Source: Leisingera sp. SS27
GTDB lineage: Bacteria; Pseudomonadota; Alphaproteobacteria; Rhodobacterales; Rhodobacteraceae
DNA: 64,000 nucleotides
Reading direction: 5' to 3'
Assembly (NCBI RefSeq): GCF_028368855.1
Contig: NZ_JAQNCY010000004.1
Coordinates: 62,001-126,000, forward strand
How positions within the stretch are numbered: position 1 is the first letter of the stretch; each line of letters opens with the position of its first letter. Positions 36,090 to 44,129 of this stretch are shown one piece after another. Made by a program: the position numbers and the translations under genes. The notes under the pieces are model-generated. The model was not told the origin of the DNA, ran no database searches, and worked only from the letters and a program-made list of their open reading frames with translations.

Positions 36090-37484
36090 TCAGCCTGCCA
36101 GCACTTCTTTCCAGCGGGCGACCTGCGCACGCACCTGGGCGGGCGCGGTGCCGCCATAAGACATGCGCGAGTTTACCGAATTCTCAACACCAAGCACAGA
36201 GAAGATGTCCTGGGTGATGCCTGCGTGCACACCCTGCATATCTTCCAGCGAAAGATCCGGCAGGTCGCAGCCGCGCTGTTCGGCCATCGCAACCAGGGTG
36301 CCGGTCACGTGGTGGGCATCGCGGAACGGCACCTTCAGCACCCTGACCAGCCAGTCGGCCAGGTCGGTTGCGGTGGAGAAGCCGGAGCCCGCCGCAGCCG
36401 CCAGGCTCTCGCGGTTGGCGCTCATGTCCTTGACCATGCCTTCCATCGCCGCCAGCGCCAGCATCCAGTTGTCGGCGGCGTCAAAGACCTGTTCCTTGTC
36501 TTCCTGCATGTCCTTGGAATAGGCCAGCGGCAGGCCTTTCATTACCATCATCAGCGCGGTGTTGGCGCCAAAGATCCGGCCAACCTTGGCGCGGATCAGC
36601 TCGGCGGCGTCCGGGTTCTTCTTCTGCGGCATGATCGACGAGCCGGTGGAGAACCGGTCGCTGAGCGTCACGAAGCGGAACTGGGCGGAGGACCAGATCA
36701 CCAGCTCCTCGGCAAAGCGCGACAGGTGCACGGCGCTGATCGACGCGGTGCTGAGGAATTCCAGCGCGAAGTCGCGGTCGCTGACCGCATCCAGTGAGTT
36801 GGCCGCCGGGCGGTCAAAGCCAAGCGCCTTTGCCGTCATCTCCCGGTCAATCGGGAAGGAGGTGCCGGCCAGCGCTGCGGCACCCAAGGGCGATTCGTTC
36901 ATCCGCGCGCGGGCGTCACGGACGCGGGACAGATCGCGGCCGAACATCTCGACATAGGCCATCATGTGGTGGCCCCAGGTCACCGGCTGCGCGGTTTGCA
37001 GGTGAGTGAAGCCCGGCATCACCCAATCGGCGCCTGCCTCAGCCTGCGACAGAAGCGCGCGGATCAGCGCCAAGAGGCCGCTTTCGGCTGCGTCCAGCTG
37101 ATCGCGTACCCAGAGTTTGAAATCGGTCGCCACCTGGTCATTGCGGCTGCGGCCCGTGTGCAGGCGGCCTGCGGGCTCGCCGATGATCTCCTTCAGGCGC
37201 GCCTCTACATTCATATGAATGTCTTCCAGTGCTGTGGAAAACTGGAAAGTTCCGCCCTCGATCTCTGACAAAACGGTGAGCAGCCCTTCCCGAATGGCCT
37301 CCGCATCATTATCCGTAATGACGCCCGTGGCGGCCAACATCGCCGCATGGGCCCTGGAGCCTGCGATGTCCTGTGCTGCCATCCGCTTGTCGAACCCGAT
37401 CGAGGCATTGATTGCCTCCATGATCGCGTCCGGGCCAGCGGCAAAGCGGCCGCCCCACATCTGGTTCGAGGATTGATCTGTCAT
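36090..37484 (-). CDS. argH: Argininosuccinate lyase
   Basis: A 464-residue fumarase/aspartase-superfamily enzyme that cleaves argininosuccinate to arginine and fumarate. It begins [19 protein letters not shown], has [16 protein letters not shown], the TSFPIDRE segment and the superfamily signature [12 protein letters not shown]. The length is typical. Its start codon is only 22 bases from the start of the divergent TlpA-like gene, so the promoters must lie inside each other's coding regions or overlap. The downstream genes are two small lipoproteins. Confidence 0.97.
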   Translation of the reverse strand: MTDQSSNQMWGGRFAAGPDAIMEAINASIGFDKRMAAQDIAGSRAHAAMLAATGVITDNDAEAIREGLLTVLSEIEGGTFQFSTALEDIHMNVEARLKEIIGEPAGRLHTGRSRNDQVATDFKLWVRDQLDAAESGLLALIRALLSQAEAGADWVMPGFTHLQTAQPVTWGHHMMAYVEMFGRDLSRVRDARARMNESPLGAAALAGTSFPIDREMTAKALGFDRPAANSLDAVSDRDFALEFLSTASISAVHLSRFAEELVIWSSAQFRFVTLSDRFSTGSSIMPQKKNPDAAELIRAKVGRIFGANTALMMVMKGLPLAYSKDMQEDKEQVFDAADNWMLALAAMEGMVKDMSANRESLAAAAGSGFSTATDLADWLVRVLKVPFRDAHHVTGTLVAMAEQRGCDLPDLSLEDMQGVHAGITQDIFSVLGVENSVNSRMSYGGTAPAQVRAQVARWKEVLAG

Positions 37485-37506
37485 GGTGTGGAACCCCGGA
37501 GATAAT

Positions 37507-38094
37507 ATGCGTCTGTTTCGTCAGCTTTCCCTTTATATGGCCCTCGCCTTGGGTGCAAATGCCGCGGCTGCGGCAGATCAGGCGCAGCTGGAAGCGCTGC
37601 GCGATGGCTCAATGAAGAAGCTGGTGGTGCACGCAGAGCCGCGCGATGTGTCCGCCGCCGCCTTTGATCTGGCCGACGGCGCCGGCACGGCATCCCTGGG
37701 GGACTACCAGGGCAAGATTGTGCTGTTGAACTTTTGGGCCACCTGGTGCGCCCCCTGCCGCAAGGAAATGCCGCAGCTGGCGGAGCTGCAAGAGGAGTTC
37801 GGCGGTGAGGACTTCGAAGTGCTGACCATCGCCACCGGGCGCAACTCGCCCGCGGGCATCCAGAAGTTCTTTGATGAAAACGGCATCAGCAATCTGCCCC
37901 GCCACCAGGACCCGAAACAGGCTCTGGCCCGTGAGATGGCAGTGATCGGTCTGCCGATCACGGTACTGCTGGACCGCGACGGCAAGGAGGTGGCGCGGCT
38001 TCTGGGCGATGCCGAGTGGAACTCCGAGAGCGCTAAGGACATCATTGCAGCGATGATTGGCGAGCGAGCAGGCAGCGCCGCACCCACCAATTGA
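37507..38094 (+). CDS. TlpA-family thiol:disulfide oxidoreductase
   Basis: A 195-residue periplasmic thioredoxin-like protein. The ATG at 37507 with CGGAGA upstream gives a signal peptide ([21 protein letters not shown]). The fold shows [20 protein letters not shown] with the active-site Cys81 and Cys84, and the cis-Pro loop [12 protein letters not shown]. TlpA proteins reduce apocytochrome or oxidase precursor thiols. The divergent arrangement with argH is also found in other alphaproteobacteria. Membrane anchoring rather than cleavage of the signal is possible. Confidence 0.88.
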   Translation: MRLFRQLSLYMALALGANAAAAADQAQLEALRDGSMKKLVVHAEPRDVSAAAFDLADGAGTASLGDYQGKIVLLNFWATWCAPCRKEMPQLAELQEEFGGEDFEVLTIATGRNSPAGIQKFFDENGISNLPRHQDPKQALAREMAVIGLPITVLLDRDGKEVARLLGDAEWNSESAKDIIAAMIGERAGSAAPTN

Positions 38095-38160
38095 AAAATC
38101 AGCCCTGATCTGACACACTCTCCCGGTGTTCTGTTAACAAGTATTCCGGGAGGGACCCCC

Positions 38161-38517
38161 ATGAAATTGCTGCATCTGACTTTGTGTGCCGTAGCGCTCA
38201 GCATCGCAGCCTCCGTCCCGGCCAGCGCCGGGCCTATCAAGACCGAAAAGGATTTTCTGGCCAAAATTGCCGGTAAGAAGCTGGTGGCCGGCGATCACTG
38301 GGTTCTTGCCACCGAAGACGGCAAGTTACAGGGCGTCTCTCCGAAAGGCGAAAAGATCGTTGGGGCCTGGGCCTGGCACAAGCGGTTCTATTGCCGAAAT
38401 GTCTATATCGGGAAAAAGCAGCTTCCGCAGAACTGCCTCACGGTCACAACCGATGGAAACACCGTGACCTTCACCCGCGATCAGGGCAAGGGCAGGTCCA
38501 TCACCTATTCCTTCTGA
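38161..38517 (+). CDS. Secreted small hypothetical protein (118 aa)
   Basis: A 118-residue protein with signal peptide MKLLHLTLCAVALSIAASVP and mature start after ASAGP. The mature part is strand-rich: FLAKIAGKKLVAGDHWVLAT, GAWAWHKRFYCRNVYIGKK and VTFTRDQGKGRSITYSF, which looks like a small beta-barrel with two Cys likely to pair. GGGAGG lies upstream of the ATG. Similar small exported proteins are frequent in Roseobacters. Function unknown. Confidence 0.7.
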   Translation: MKLLHLTLCAVALSIAASVPASAGPIKTEKDFLAKIAGKKLVAGDHWVLATEDGKLQGVSPKGEKIVGAWAWHKRFYCRNVYIGKKQLPQNCLTVTTDGNTVTFTRDQGKGRSITYSF

Positions 38518-38611
38518 TCCCGCGGCCTCTGCCTGACCCGGCAGCATTTTGCACTACCTGTAAACCGAGGGACGCCCCGGAACGGCGTCCTGGCCTAGGG
38601 TGGAGAGTGAA

Positions 38612-38953
38612 ATGAGACCTGTTGTGTTACTGATCGGAAAGCTGCCGCATGTGATCGGCAATGTGGCTGAGGAGCTGGACCATCTGCCGATCCACTGGCT
38701 GGGCGCGCATGACCAGCCCGAGGTGGTGCGCCAGCTGGAGACAGAGCCGCGCATCGAATGCGTGATCATGGGCGCGGGCCTGGATGACCAGATCCGCGGC
38801 GACCTCATTGGCATCATAGCGGCGCTGCGGCCGGATGTCTGCATCCATCTGAAAGACCGGGCCTCCGGGCCGGAGGGGCTGGTGCCCTTTGTTGAACGGG
38901 TGGTGCAGATGCAGGTGCTGGCCCGCCCGCGCAGTGCCGCCATGGCAGGATAA
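38612..38953 (+). CDS. Hypothetical protein with receiver-like fold
   Basis: A 113-residue soluble protein starting MRPVVLLIGKLPHVIGNVAE, with GGAGAG upstream. Alternating hydrophobic strands and helices (VVLLIG, HWLGAH, CVIMGAG, VCIHLKD and VVQMQVLAR) give a Rossmann or receiver-like pattern, but the phospho-acceptor Asp cluster of response regulators is not visible. No family recognised. It stands alone between the small exported protein and the next gene pair. Confidence 0.6.
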   Translation: MRPVVLLIGKLPHVIGNVAEELDHLPIHWLGAHDQPEVVRQLETEPRIECVIMGAGLDDQIRGDLIGIIAALRPDVCIHLKDRASGPEGLVPFVERVVQMQVLARPRSAAMAG

Positions 38954-39030
38954 CAGCCCCCCGGGCTTGACCCCACGCCACCTTTGACAGGCTTCCGCCC
39001 GCCCGCCAGTCTGCGCGCGGGAGGTCGCGT

Positions 39031-39429
39031 ATGGCGCTGGAATTGCTCTTGGCCCTGGTGCTGGGCGGAATATCGGGAATCGCCGTTCTGCTACATCTGA
39101 CCGGGCGCTCCCGGCAGGCTGTGCTGGGCGTTGAAACCTCCCGCTCCGGCTGGCTGCGCCACTTTCCCGGTGACAAGGTCCTCAAGGTGCTGCCCGCAGC
39201 CAGCGGACAGGCCGCGCTGGTAGTGACCGGGAACGGCCCAGGGCTGCTCTGGGCCTTTGGAAGCGGCACCGTGGGCCGCCACCTGACCGGCAGCCAGGTC
39301 CGCGAAACAGCCACCGGACTGCGCTTTGAATTCAACGACTTCGCGGCCCCCGGCCTCTCACTGGCTCTGCCGGAGCGCGAGCGGCAGCAGTGGCTTGCCC
39401 TGATCAACACCCCGGCGGAGGCCGCATGA
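39031..39429 (+). CDS. Small membrane-anchored hypothetical protein upstream of a hydroxylase
   Basis: A 132-residue protein with an N-terminal membrane helix (LELLLALVLGGISGIAVLLH) and a strand-rich cytoplasmic domain (SGWLRHFPGDKVLKVLPAAS, AALVVTGNGPGLLWAFGSG and LRFEFNDFAAPGLSLALPE). Its stop overlaps the start of the second fatty-acid hydroxylase gene (ATGA), so the two are translationally coupled and probably act together. Function unknown. Confidence 0.7.
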   Translation: MALELLLALVLGGISGIAVLLHLTGRSRQAVLGVETSRSGWLRHFPGDKVLKVLPAASGQAALVVTGNGPGLLWAFGSGTVGRHLTGSQVRETATGLRFEFNDFAAPGLSLALPERERQQWLALINTPAEAA

Positions 39430-40358
39430 CCGGAGAAATCTCCTACCCCGACGTGACCCAGCTGGCGGTGCCCTTTTTCATTGCCGCCATCCTGGCTGAG
39501 TTCCTGTGGATCGCCCTGAAGCGCCGCGGCGGAAGATATGAGACCCGCGATGCGGTGACCTCCCTCATCATGGGCGCGGGCAGTGTGGCGGAGGGGCTGT
39601 TGCTGGGCTTTGTCGCCTGGGCGCTGTTCATGTTCCTGTGGGAGCTGACGCCGCTGGACATGGGCACGTCTGTGTGGGCGGTGCTGGTGTGTTTCGTGCT
39701 GGACGATCTGCGCTATTACTGGGTGCACCGTTTCGGCCACAGGGTGCGCTGGGTCTGGGCGTCCCACGTAAATCATCATTCCAGCCAGCACTACAACCTG
39801 ACTACCGCGCTGCGGCAGACCTGGACCGGCACCTTCACCTTCATGATGATCGTGAAGGCACCCATGGTGCTCTTGGGGTTTCACCCGGCGCTGGTGCTGT
39901 TTTGCGGCGGGCTGAACCTGATTTACCAGTTCTGGATCCACACAGAGGCCGTCAGCCGCCTGCCCCGCTGGTTCGAGGCCGTAATGAACACCCCCAGCCA
40001 CCATCGCGCCCACCATGGCAGAAACCCGCGCTACCTGGATTGCAACTATGCCGGTGTCTTCATCATCTGGGACAAGATGTTCGGAACCTTTGTGCCGGAA
40101 CAGGATCACGACCGCCCCGATTACGGGCTGGTCCACAACATCGCCACCTTCAACCCGCTGCGGGTCGCCTTTCATGAATGGGCGGGCATTTTCAAGGACA
40201 TGCGCCAGCCCGACCTGACCCTGAAGCAGCGGCTGCTTTATGCTTTTGCGCCGCCCGGCTACAGCCACGACGGCAGCCGCGAGACCTCTGCCGCGATCAA
40301 GGCTGCGCATCTGGCCCGCCACCCCGAGGACGCAGGCACACCCGGCTTCGGCGGATGA
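39426..40358 (+). CDS. Sterol desaturase/fatty acid hydroxylase family protein (second copy)
   Basis: A 310-residue integral membrane di-iron enzyme. Histidine clusters HRFGH, HVNHHSSQH and HHRAHH match the family pattern. Four membrane helices are visible, and the motif FIIWDKMFGTFVPEQ is typical. It shares its architecture with the 26287-27285 protein but the sequences are distinct, so substrates may differ. It is coupled by ATGA overlap to the small membrane protein before it. Confidence 0.87.
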   Translation: MTGEISYPDVTQLAVPFFIAAILAEFLWIALKRRGGRYETRDAVTSLIMGAGSVAEGLLLGFVAWALFMFLWELTPLDMGTSVWAVLVCFVLDDLRYYWVHRFGHRVRWVWASHVNHHSSQHYNLTTALRQTWTGTFTFMMIVKAPMVLLGFHPALVLFCGGLNLIYQFWIHTEAVSRLPRWFEAVMNTPSHHRAHHGRNPRYLDCNYAGVFIIWDKMFGTFVPEQDHDRPDYGLVHNIATFNPLRVAFHEWAGIFKDMRQPDLTLKQRLLYAFAPPGYSHDGSRETSAAIKAAHLARHPEDAGTPGFGG

Positions 40359-40384
40359 CCGCCTGCGGCGCTCCGGGCGGGTCG

Positions 40385-40396
40385 TTCAAATTTGAA
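40385..40396. promoter_or_regulatory. Perfect 12-bp palindrome before the EAL gene
   Basis: TTCAAATTTGAA lies 89 bases upstream of the EAL gene and 27 after the hydroxylase stop. It is AT-rich in a GC-rich context and could be an operator. No regulator identified. Confidence 0.3.
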
Positions 40397-40484
40397 TTTT
40401 AATCCTGCTTCAACCCTTTTGCAGCAGTCTGCACGGAGCATGATACTCACCCCAGCTTCAGCACAAAAAGGGGCCTGACAGCAG

Positions 40485-41315
40485 ATGAGCAGACGTAAGA
40501 CAGATTTTCCGGAAGGCGCTGAAAATCCGCTGAATGCGGCGGTGGCCGGCCGCGACCGCTCCACGCTTGATATGGTGGCGGAAGCCGTGCGGCACAATCA
40601 AACCGTTCTGGCCTATCAGCCCATCATGCAGGCGATGGCGCCGCATGGCGTCGCCCTCTACGAGGGTTATATCAGGGTGCTGGACCCGACCGGCCGGGTG
40701 ATCCCGGCCCGCGAATTCATGCATGTGGTCGAGGACAAAGAGATCGGCCGCGAAATGGACTGCCTGGCGCTGCAGCACGGGTTGAAGGCGCTGGAGAAAT
40801 ACCCCCAGGTCCGCCTGTCGGTGAACATGTCCGCACGCTCCATCGGATATCAGCGCTGGACGCAGGTTCTGGAACGGTTCCTGAAGCGCGACAGCACGCT
40901 TGGTGAACGGCTGGTTCTGGAAATCACCGAAGCCTCAGCCATGGCCGCACCGGAACTGGTGACCGATTTCATGGGCCGGATGCAGCCGCACGGGATCGCC
41001 TTTGCGCTCGACAATTTCGGCGCCAGCACCACCGCGATCGGAAACTTCCGCCAGTTCTTCTTTGACGCGGTCAAGATAGACGGCCAGTTCGTGCGCGGCA
41101 TCCACGCCAGCCACGACAATCAGGCCGTGGTCCGCGCCCTGATCGGCATTGCCAAACAATTCGACATGCTGACCGTCGCGGAATCGGTCGAAAGCCAGGC
41201 AGACGCGGAATTCCTGGTGGACAACGGCGTGGACTGCCTGCAGGGCTACCTGTTCGGCGCCCCCTCTGTCACGCCGCCCTGGATCGAGGACATGAAACGG
41301 CAGGAAAGCGGCTGA
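40485..41315 (+). CDS. EAL domain protein, catalytic site incomplete
   Basis: A 276-residue single-domain EAL protein related to cyclic-di-GMP phosphodiesterases. Conserved residues are Glu60 (EGY in place of EAL), Asn114 in NMSARS, Glu146 in EITE, Lys197 and Asp199 in VKIDGQF, Glu233 and Glu236 in AESVE and Gln253 in QGYLFG. In the DDFG motif the second Asp is Asn (D176-N177, DNFG), which removes a metal ligand, so activity may be lost or altered. No sensor or membrane domain. It could be a c-di-GMP receptor or a weak phosphodiesterase. Confidence 0.85.
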   Translation: MSRRKTDFPEGAENPLNAAVAGRDRSTLDMVAEAVRHNQTVLAYQPIMQAMAPHGVALYEGYIRVLDPTGRVIPAREFMHVVEDKEIGREMDCLALQHGLKALEKYPQVRLSVNMSARSIGYQRWTQVLERFLKRDSTLGERLVLEITEASAMAAPELVTDFMGRMQPHGIAFALDNFGASTTAIGNFRQFFFDAVKIDGQFVRGIHASHDNQAVVRALIGIAKQFDMLTVAESVESQADAEFLVDNGVDCLQGYLFGAPSVTPPWIEDMKRQESG

Positions 41316-41438
41316 CCGGACACCGCACGGGCCTTCGCGCGGCGCAGGCCCGCACGCAGCGCCAGCAACACCGCCCTGCTCCCGGATCCCTGATATGTTC
41401 CGGTCTTTTCAAGTGCTTTGCCAATCCGCCCGGCGCAG

Positions 41439-41457
41439 GCCCGCGACGGGCTTTGTT
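41439..41457 (+). terminator. Weak terminator-like hairpin after the EAL gene
   Basis: GCCCG, loop CGA, CGGGC (41439-41451) followed by TTTGTT. A short stem, so only tentatively a terminator for the EAL transcript. Confidence 0.35.
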
Positions 41458-41555
41458 GCTGCCCTGCAGCATCGCGGCGCCCCGCTGACGGAAATCCTGC
41501 CGTTCTGGACGTATCCTGCGGTTGACTTTGCCGCCCCCCCTGAGACACGCTGTCA

Positions 41556-41575
41556 ATTGCTGCACGTGCAGCAAT
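41556..41575. promoter_or_regulatory. Candidate PhaR operator upstream of phaA
   Basis: ATTGCTGCACGTGCAGCAAT is a perfect 20-bp palindrome. Its core CTGC-N4-GCAG fits the CTGC-N3/4-GCAG motif reported for PhaR of Rhodobacter and Paracoccus, the repressor that senses polyhydroxybutyrate. It lies about 110 bases before phaA. The match and the target gene agree. Confidence 0.7.
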
Positions 41576-41685
41576 AGATTATGTCGGTACCCGGAGTGAT
41601 CGGGAAAGATTCTTGCGCGCCCGCTGAAACTGCAGGTGCCAGGCTCTCCCGGAAGACCTGAATTGATGGCAGAGGACCAGAATCA

Positions 41686-42861
41686 ATGACCAATGTTGTA
41701 ATCGCATCCGCCGCGCGCACCGCCGTCGGCTCCTTTGGCGGCTCATTCGCCAACACCCCCGCCCATGACCTGGGCGCCGCGGTGCTGGAAGCTGTTGTGG
41801 AACGTGCCGGTGTGGACAAATCCGAAGTGTCCGAGACCATCCTGGGCCAGGTGCTGACCGCGGCGCAGGGCCAGAACCCGGCCCGCCAGGCCCATATCAA
41901 CGCCGGCCTGCCCAAGGAAAGCGCTGCCTGGGGCATCAACCAGGTTTGCGGCTCCGGCCTGCGCGCCGTGGCGCTGGGTGCGCAGCACATCCAGCTGGGC
42001 GACGCCTCCATCGTGGCGGCCGGCGGCCAGGAAAACATGACCCTGTCCCCCCATGCCGCGCATCTGCGCGCCGGTCACAAGATGGGTGACATGAAATACA
42101 TCGACACCATGATCCGCGACGGGTTGTGGGATGCGTTCAACGGCTACCACATGGGCCAGACAGCCGAAAACGTGGCCGAGCAGTGGCAGATCTCCCGCGA
42201 CATGCAGGACGAGTTTGCGGTTGCGTCGCAAAACAAGGCGGAAGCCGCGCAGAAGGCGGGCAAGTTCGCCGATGAAATCACCCCGTTCGTGGTCAAGCAC
42301 CGCAAGGGCGACATCACCGTGGATGCAGACGAATACATCCGCCACGGCGCCACTATGGAAGCGATGCAGAAGCTTCGCCCGGCCTTCACCAAGGACGGCT
42401 CGGTTACTGCCGCCAACGCCTCCGGTCTCAATGACGGCGCCGCCGCCACCCTGCTGATGAGCGCCGATGAAGCCGAGCGCCGCGGCATCGAGCCGCTGGC
42501 CCGCATCGCCTCTTATGCCACCGCGGGCCTGGACCCTTCGATCATGGGTGTTGGCCCGGTCTATGCCTCCCGCAAGGCGCTGGAAAAGGCCGGCTGGTCG
42601 GTCAATGACCTGGATCTGGTCGAAGCCAACGAAGCCTTTGCCGCCCAGGCCTGCGCGGTGAACAAGGACATGGGCTGGGATCCGTCGATCGTGAACGTGA
42701 ACGGCGGCGCGATCGCCATCGGCCACCCGATCGGCGCCTCCGGCTGCCGGGTGCTGAACACGCTGCTGTTCGAAATGAAGCGCCGCGGCGCCAAGAAAGG
42801 CCTGGCCACCCTGTGCATCGGCGGCGGCATGGGCGTCGCCATGTGTGTCGAGCGCCCATAA
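41686..42861 (+). CDS. phaA: Acetyl-CoA C-acetyltransferase (beta-ketothiolase)
   Basis: A 391-residue thiolase that condenses two acetyl-CoA into acetoacetyl-CoA, the first step of polyhydroxybutyrate synthesis and the entry to the ethylmalonyl-CoA pathway. The nucleophile Cys88 lies in [12 protein letters not shown], His347 in GHPIGASG and Cys377 in [10 protein letters not shown]. The length is typical. It is followed by a terminator and then phaB, so phaA and phaB are adjacent but at least partly separate transcripts. Confidence 0.95.
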   Translation: MTNVVIASAARTAVGSFGGSFANTPAHDLGAAVLEAVVERAGVDKSEVSETILGQVLTAAQGQNPARQAHINAGLPKESAAWGINQVCGSGLRAVALGAQHIQLGDASIVAAGGQENMTLSPHAAHLRAGHKMGDMKYIDTMIRDGLWDAFNGYHMGQTAENVAEQWQISRDMQDEFAVASQNKAEAAQKAGKFADEITPFVVKHRKGDITVDADEYIRHGATMEAMQKLRPAFTKDGSVTAANASGLNDGAAATLLMSADEAERRGIEPLARIASYATAGLDPSIMGVGPVYASRKALEKAGWSVNDLDLVEANEAFAAQACAVNKDMGWDPSIVNVNGGAIAIGHPIGASGCRVLNTLLFEMKRRGAKKGLATLCIGGGMGVAMCVERP

Positions 42862-42886
42862 AACCGGCAACAAACCGTAAAATGAG

Positions 42887-42912
42887 AAGGACGCCCCCGT
42901 GGCGTCCTTTTT
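42887..42912 (+). terminator. Intrinsic terminator between phaA and phaB
   Basis: GGACGCC (42889-42895), loop CCCGT, GGCGTCC (42901-42907), then TTTTTC. A stem of 7 GC-rich pairs with a good T-tract. Confidence 0.85.
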
Positions 42913-42963
42913 CTTTTACACGGCAGGCCTATACTGCAGGTGCGACAATTTTTTCGCGGCAAT

Positions 42964-42978
42964 GCAGAATTTTTCTGC
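42964..42978. promoter_or_regulatory. Inverted repeat in the phaB promoter region
   Basis: GCAGAA-TTT-TTCTGC, a perfect 6-bp dyad about 70 bases before phaB. The GCAG/CTGC ends resemble PhaR half sites in the opposite order. Possible second operator; weak evidence. Confidence 0.35.
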
Positions 42979-43050
42979 GCAATATTGTTGCGCTCACTTA
43001 CCGTAATCTGTAGCAAGATTACCAAGAGACTATGACTGGAGGATTATTTA

Positions 43051-43773
43051 ATGGCACGTACTGCACTCGTCACCGGCGGCTCCCGCGGCATCGGCGCAGC
43101 AATTTCCCAGGCGCTGAAGGCGCAGGGCTGCAATGTGGCCGCAACCTATGCCGGCAATGACGAAGCCGCGGCAAAATTCACCGAGGAAACCGGCATCAAG
43201 ACCTACAAGTGGAACGTCGGCAGCTATGAGGACAGCGCTGCAGGCATCGCCAAGGTCGAAGAGGAAGTGGGCCCGATCGACATCGTGGTGGCCAACGCCG
43301 GCATCACCCGCGACGCGCCGTTCCACAAAATGACGCCGCAGCAGTGGCAGGAGGTGATCGACACCAACCTGACCGGCGTGTTCAACACTGTGCACCCCAT
43401 CTGGCCCGGCATGCGCGAGCGCAAGTTCGGCCGCGTCATCGTGATCTCCTCGATCAACGGCCAGAAGGGCCAGTTCGCGCAGGTGAACTATGCCGCGACC
43501 AAGGCAGGCGACCTGGGCATCGTGAAATCGCTGGCCCAGGAAGGTGCGCGCGCCGGCATCACCGCCAACGCGGTCTGCCCCGGCTATATCGCCACTGAAA
43601 TGGTGATGGCGGTTCCGGAGAAGGTCCGCGAGTCGATCATCGGCCAGATCCCGGCCGGCCGTCTGGGCGAGCCGGAAGAGATCGCCCGCTGCGTGGCCTT
43701 CCTGGCGTCTGACGACTCGGGCTTCATCAACGGCTCGACCATTTCCGCCAACGGCGCGCAGTTCTTCGTCTGA
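43051..43773 (+). CDS. phaB: Acetoacetyl-CoA reductase (NADPH)
   Basis: A 240-residue short-chain dehydrogenase that reduces acetoacetyl-CoA to (R)-3-hydroxybutyryl-CoA. It has the cofactor site TGGSRGIGAA, NAG at 82-84, catalytic Tyr147 and Lys151 in VNYAATKAG, and the PhaB-type start MARTALVTGGSRGIG. The length matches PhaB. GGAGGA precedes the ATG. It follows phaA with its own upstream region and ends in a strong terminator. Confidence 0.95.
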   Translation: MARTALVTGGSRGIGAAISQALKAQGCNVAATYAGNDEAAAKFTEETGIKTYKWNVGSYEDSAAGIAKVEEEVGPIDIVVANAGITRDAPFHKMTPQQWQEVIDTNLTGVFNTVHPIWPGMRERKFGRVIVISSINGQKGQFAQVNYAATKAGDLGIVKSLAQEGARAGITANAVCPGYIATEMVMAVPEKVRESIIGQIPAGRLGEPEEIARCVAFLASDDSGFINGSTISANGAQFFV

Positions 43774-43798
43774 TCCCTGGCATCAGCAGAAACGGCAA

Positions 43799-43826
43799 GG
43801 GCCGGTCCATCTGGACCGGCCCTTTT
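43799..43826 (+). terminator. Intrinsic terminator of phaB
   Basis: GGGCCGGTCC (43799-43808), loop ATCT, GGACCGGCCC (43813-43822), then TTTT. Confidence 0.92.
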
Positions 43827-43866
43827 CCTATCCCGTAAGTGCCTCTTTCTCGAAATCAGAGCGCGC

Positions 43867-44016
43867 TCAGGCCCAGCGGGAAACCTTGGGGCGGAGGACG
43901 GGTGCCGCCCGTTTGCCGAACAGCCAGATCCAGGCCTGTTTCAGCACCTGCCCCCGCTCGGCGTGGGCACGGGCCATCGCGGATTTGACGGTGGCATCAG
44001 CAGTGTATTCCAGCAT
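43867..44016 (-). CDS. Small basic protein (49 aa) divergent from the LysR gene
   Basis: A 49-residue protein starting MLEYTADATVKSAMARAHAE, then RGQVLKQAWIWLFGKRAAPV and LRPKVSRWA. A strong AAGGAGG lies six bases upstream of the ATG, which supports real translation. It has an amphipathic helix with a Trp-rich hydrophobic patch and a basic tail, so it may associate with the membrane. It faces away from the LysR regulator across 113 bases, a typical arrangement for a regulated target. I recall similar tiny genes in this position in Rhodobacterales; function unknown. Confidence 0.65.
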   Translation of the reverse strand: MLEYTADATVKSAMARAHAERGQVLKQAWIWLFGKRAAPVLRPKVSRWA

Positions 44017-44100
44017 CTTCGGCCTCCTTCTCAGATCAGTATCCTTTACCTGCGTCCAATATGAGGACGTTCCGTCAAACGCACAAACGAGACTTTGCAG

Positions 44101-44115
44101 AGCTTCAGTTAAGCT
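44101..44115. promoter_or_regulatory. Possible LysR-type operator
   Basis: AGCTTCAGTTAAGCT: a 5-bp inverted repeat (AGCTT/AAGCT) 15 bases before the preferred LysR start and between the two divergent genes. LysR regulators often bind short dyads in such regions. Weak evidence. Confidence 0.3.
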
Positions 44116-44129
44116 GTACTTATGCGAAG

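Larger units (their letters stand above)
41316..41685. other. Gene-free region upstream of phaA
   Basis: A 370-base region. It contains a 14-base direct repeat CGGCGCAGGCCCGC (41340-41353 and 41431-41444), a hairpin CGGGCCT/AGGCCCG at 41328-41352, a terminator-like element at 41439-41457 and the PhaR-type palindrome at 41556-41575. No convincing ORF. The promoter of phaA should lie in its last 150 bases. Confidence 0.5.
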
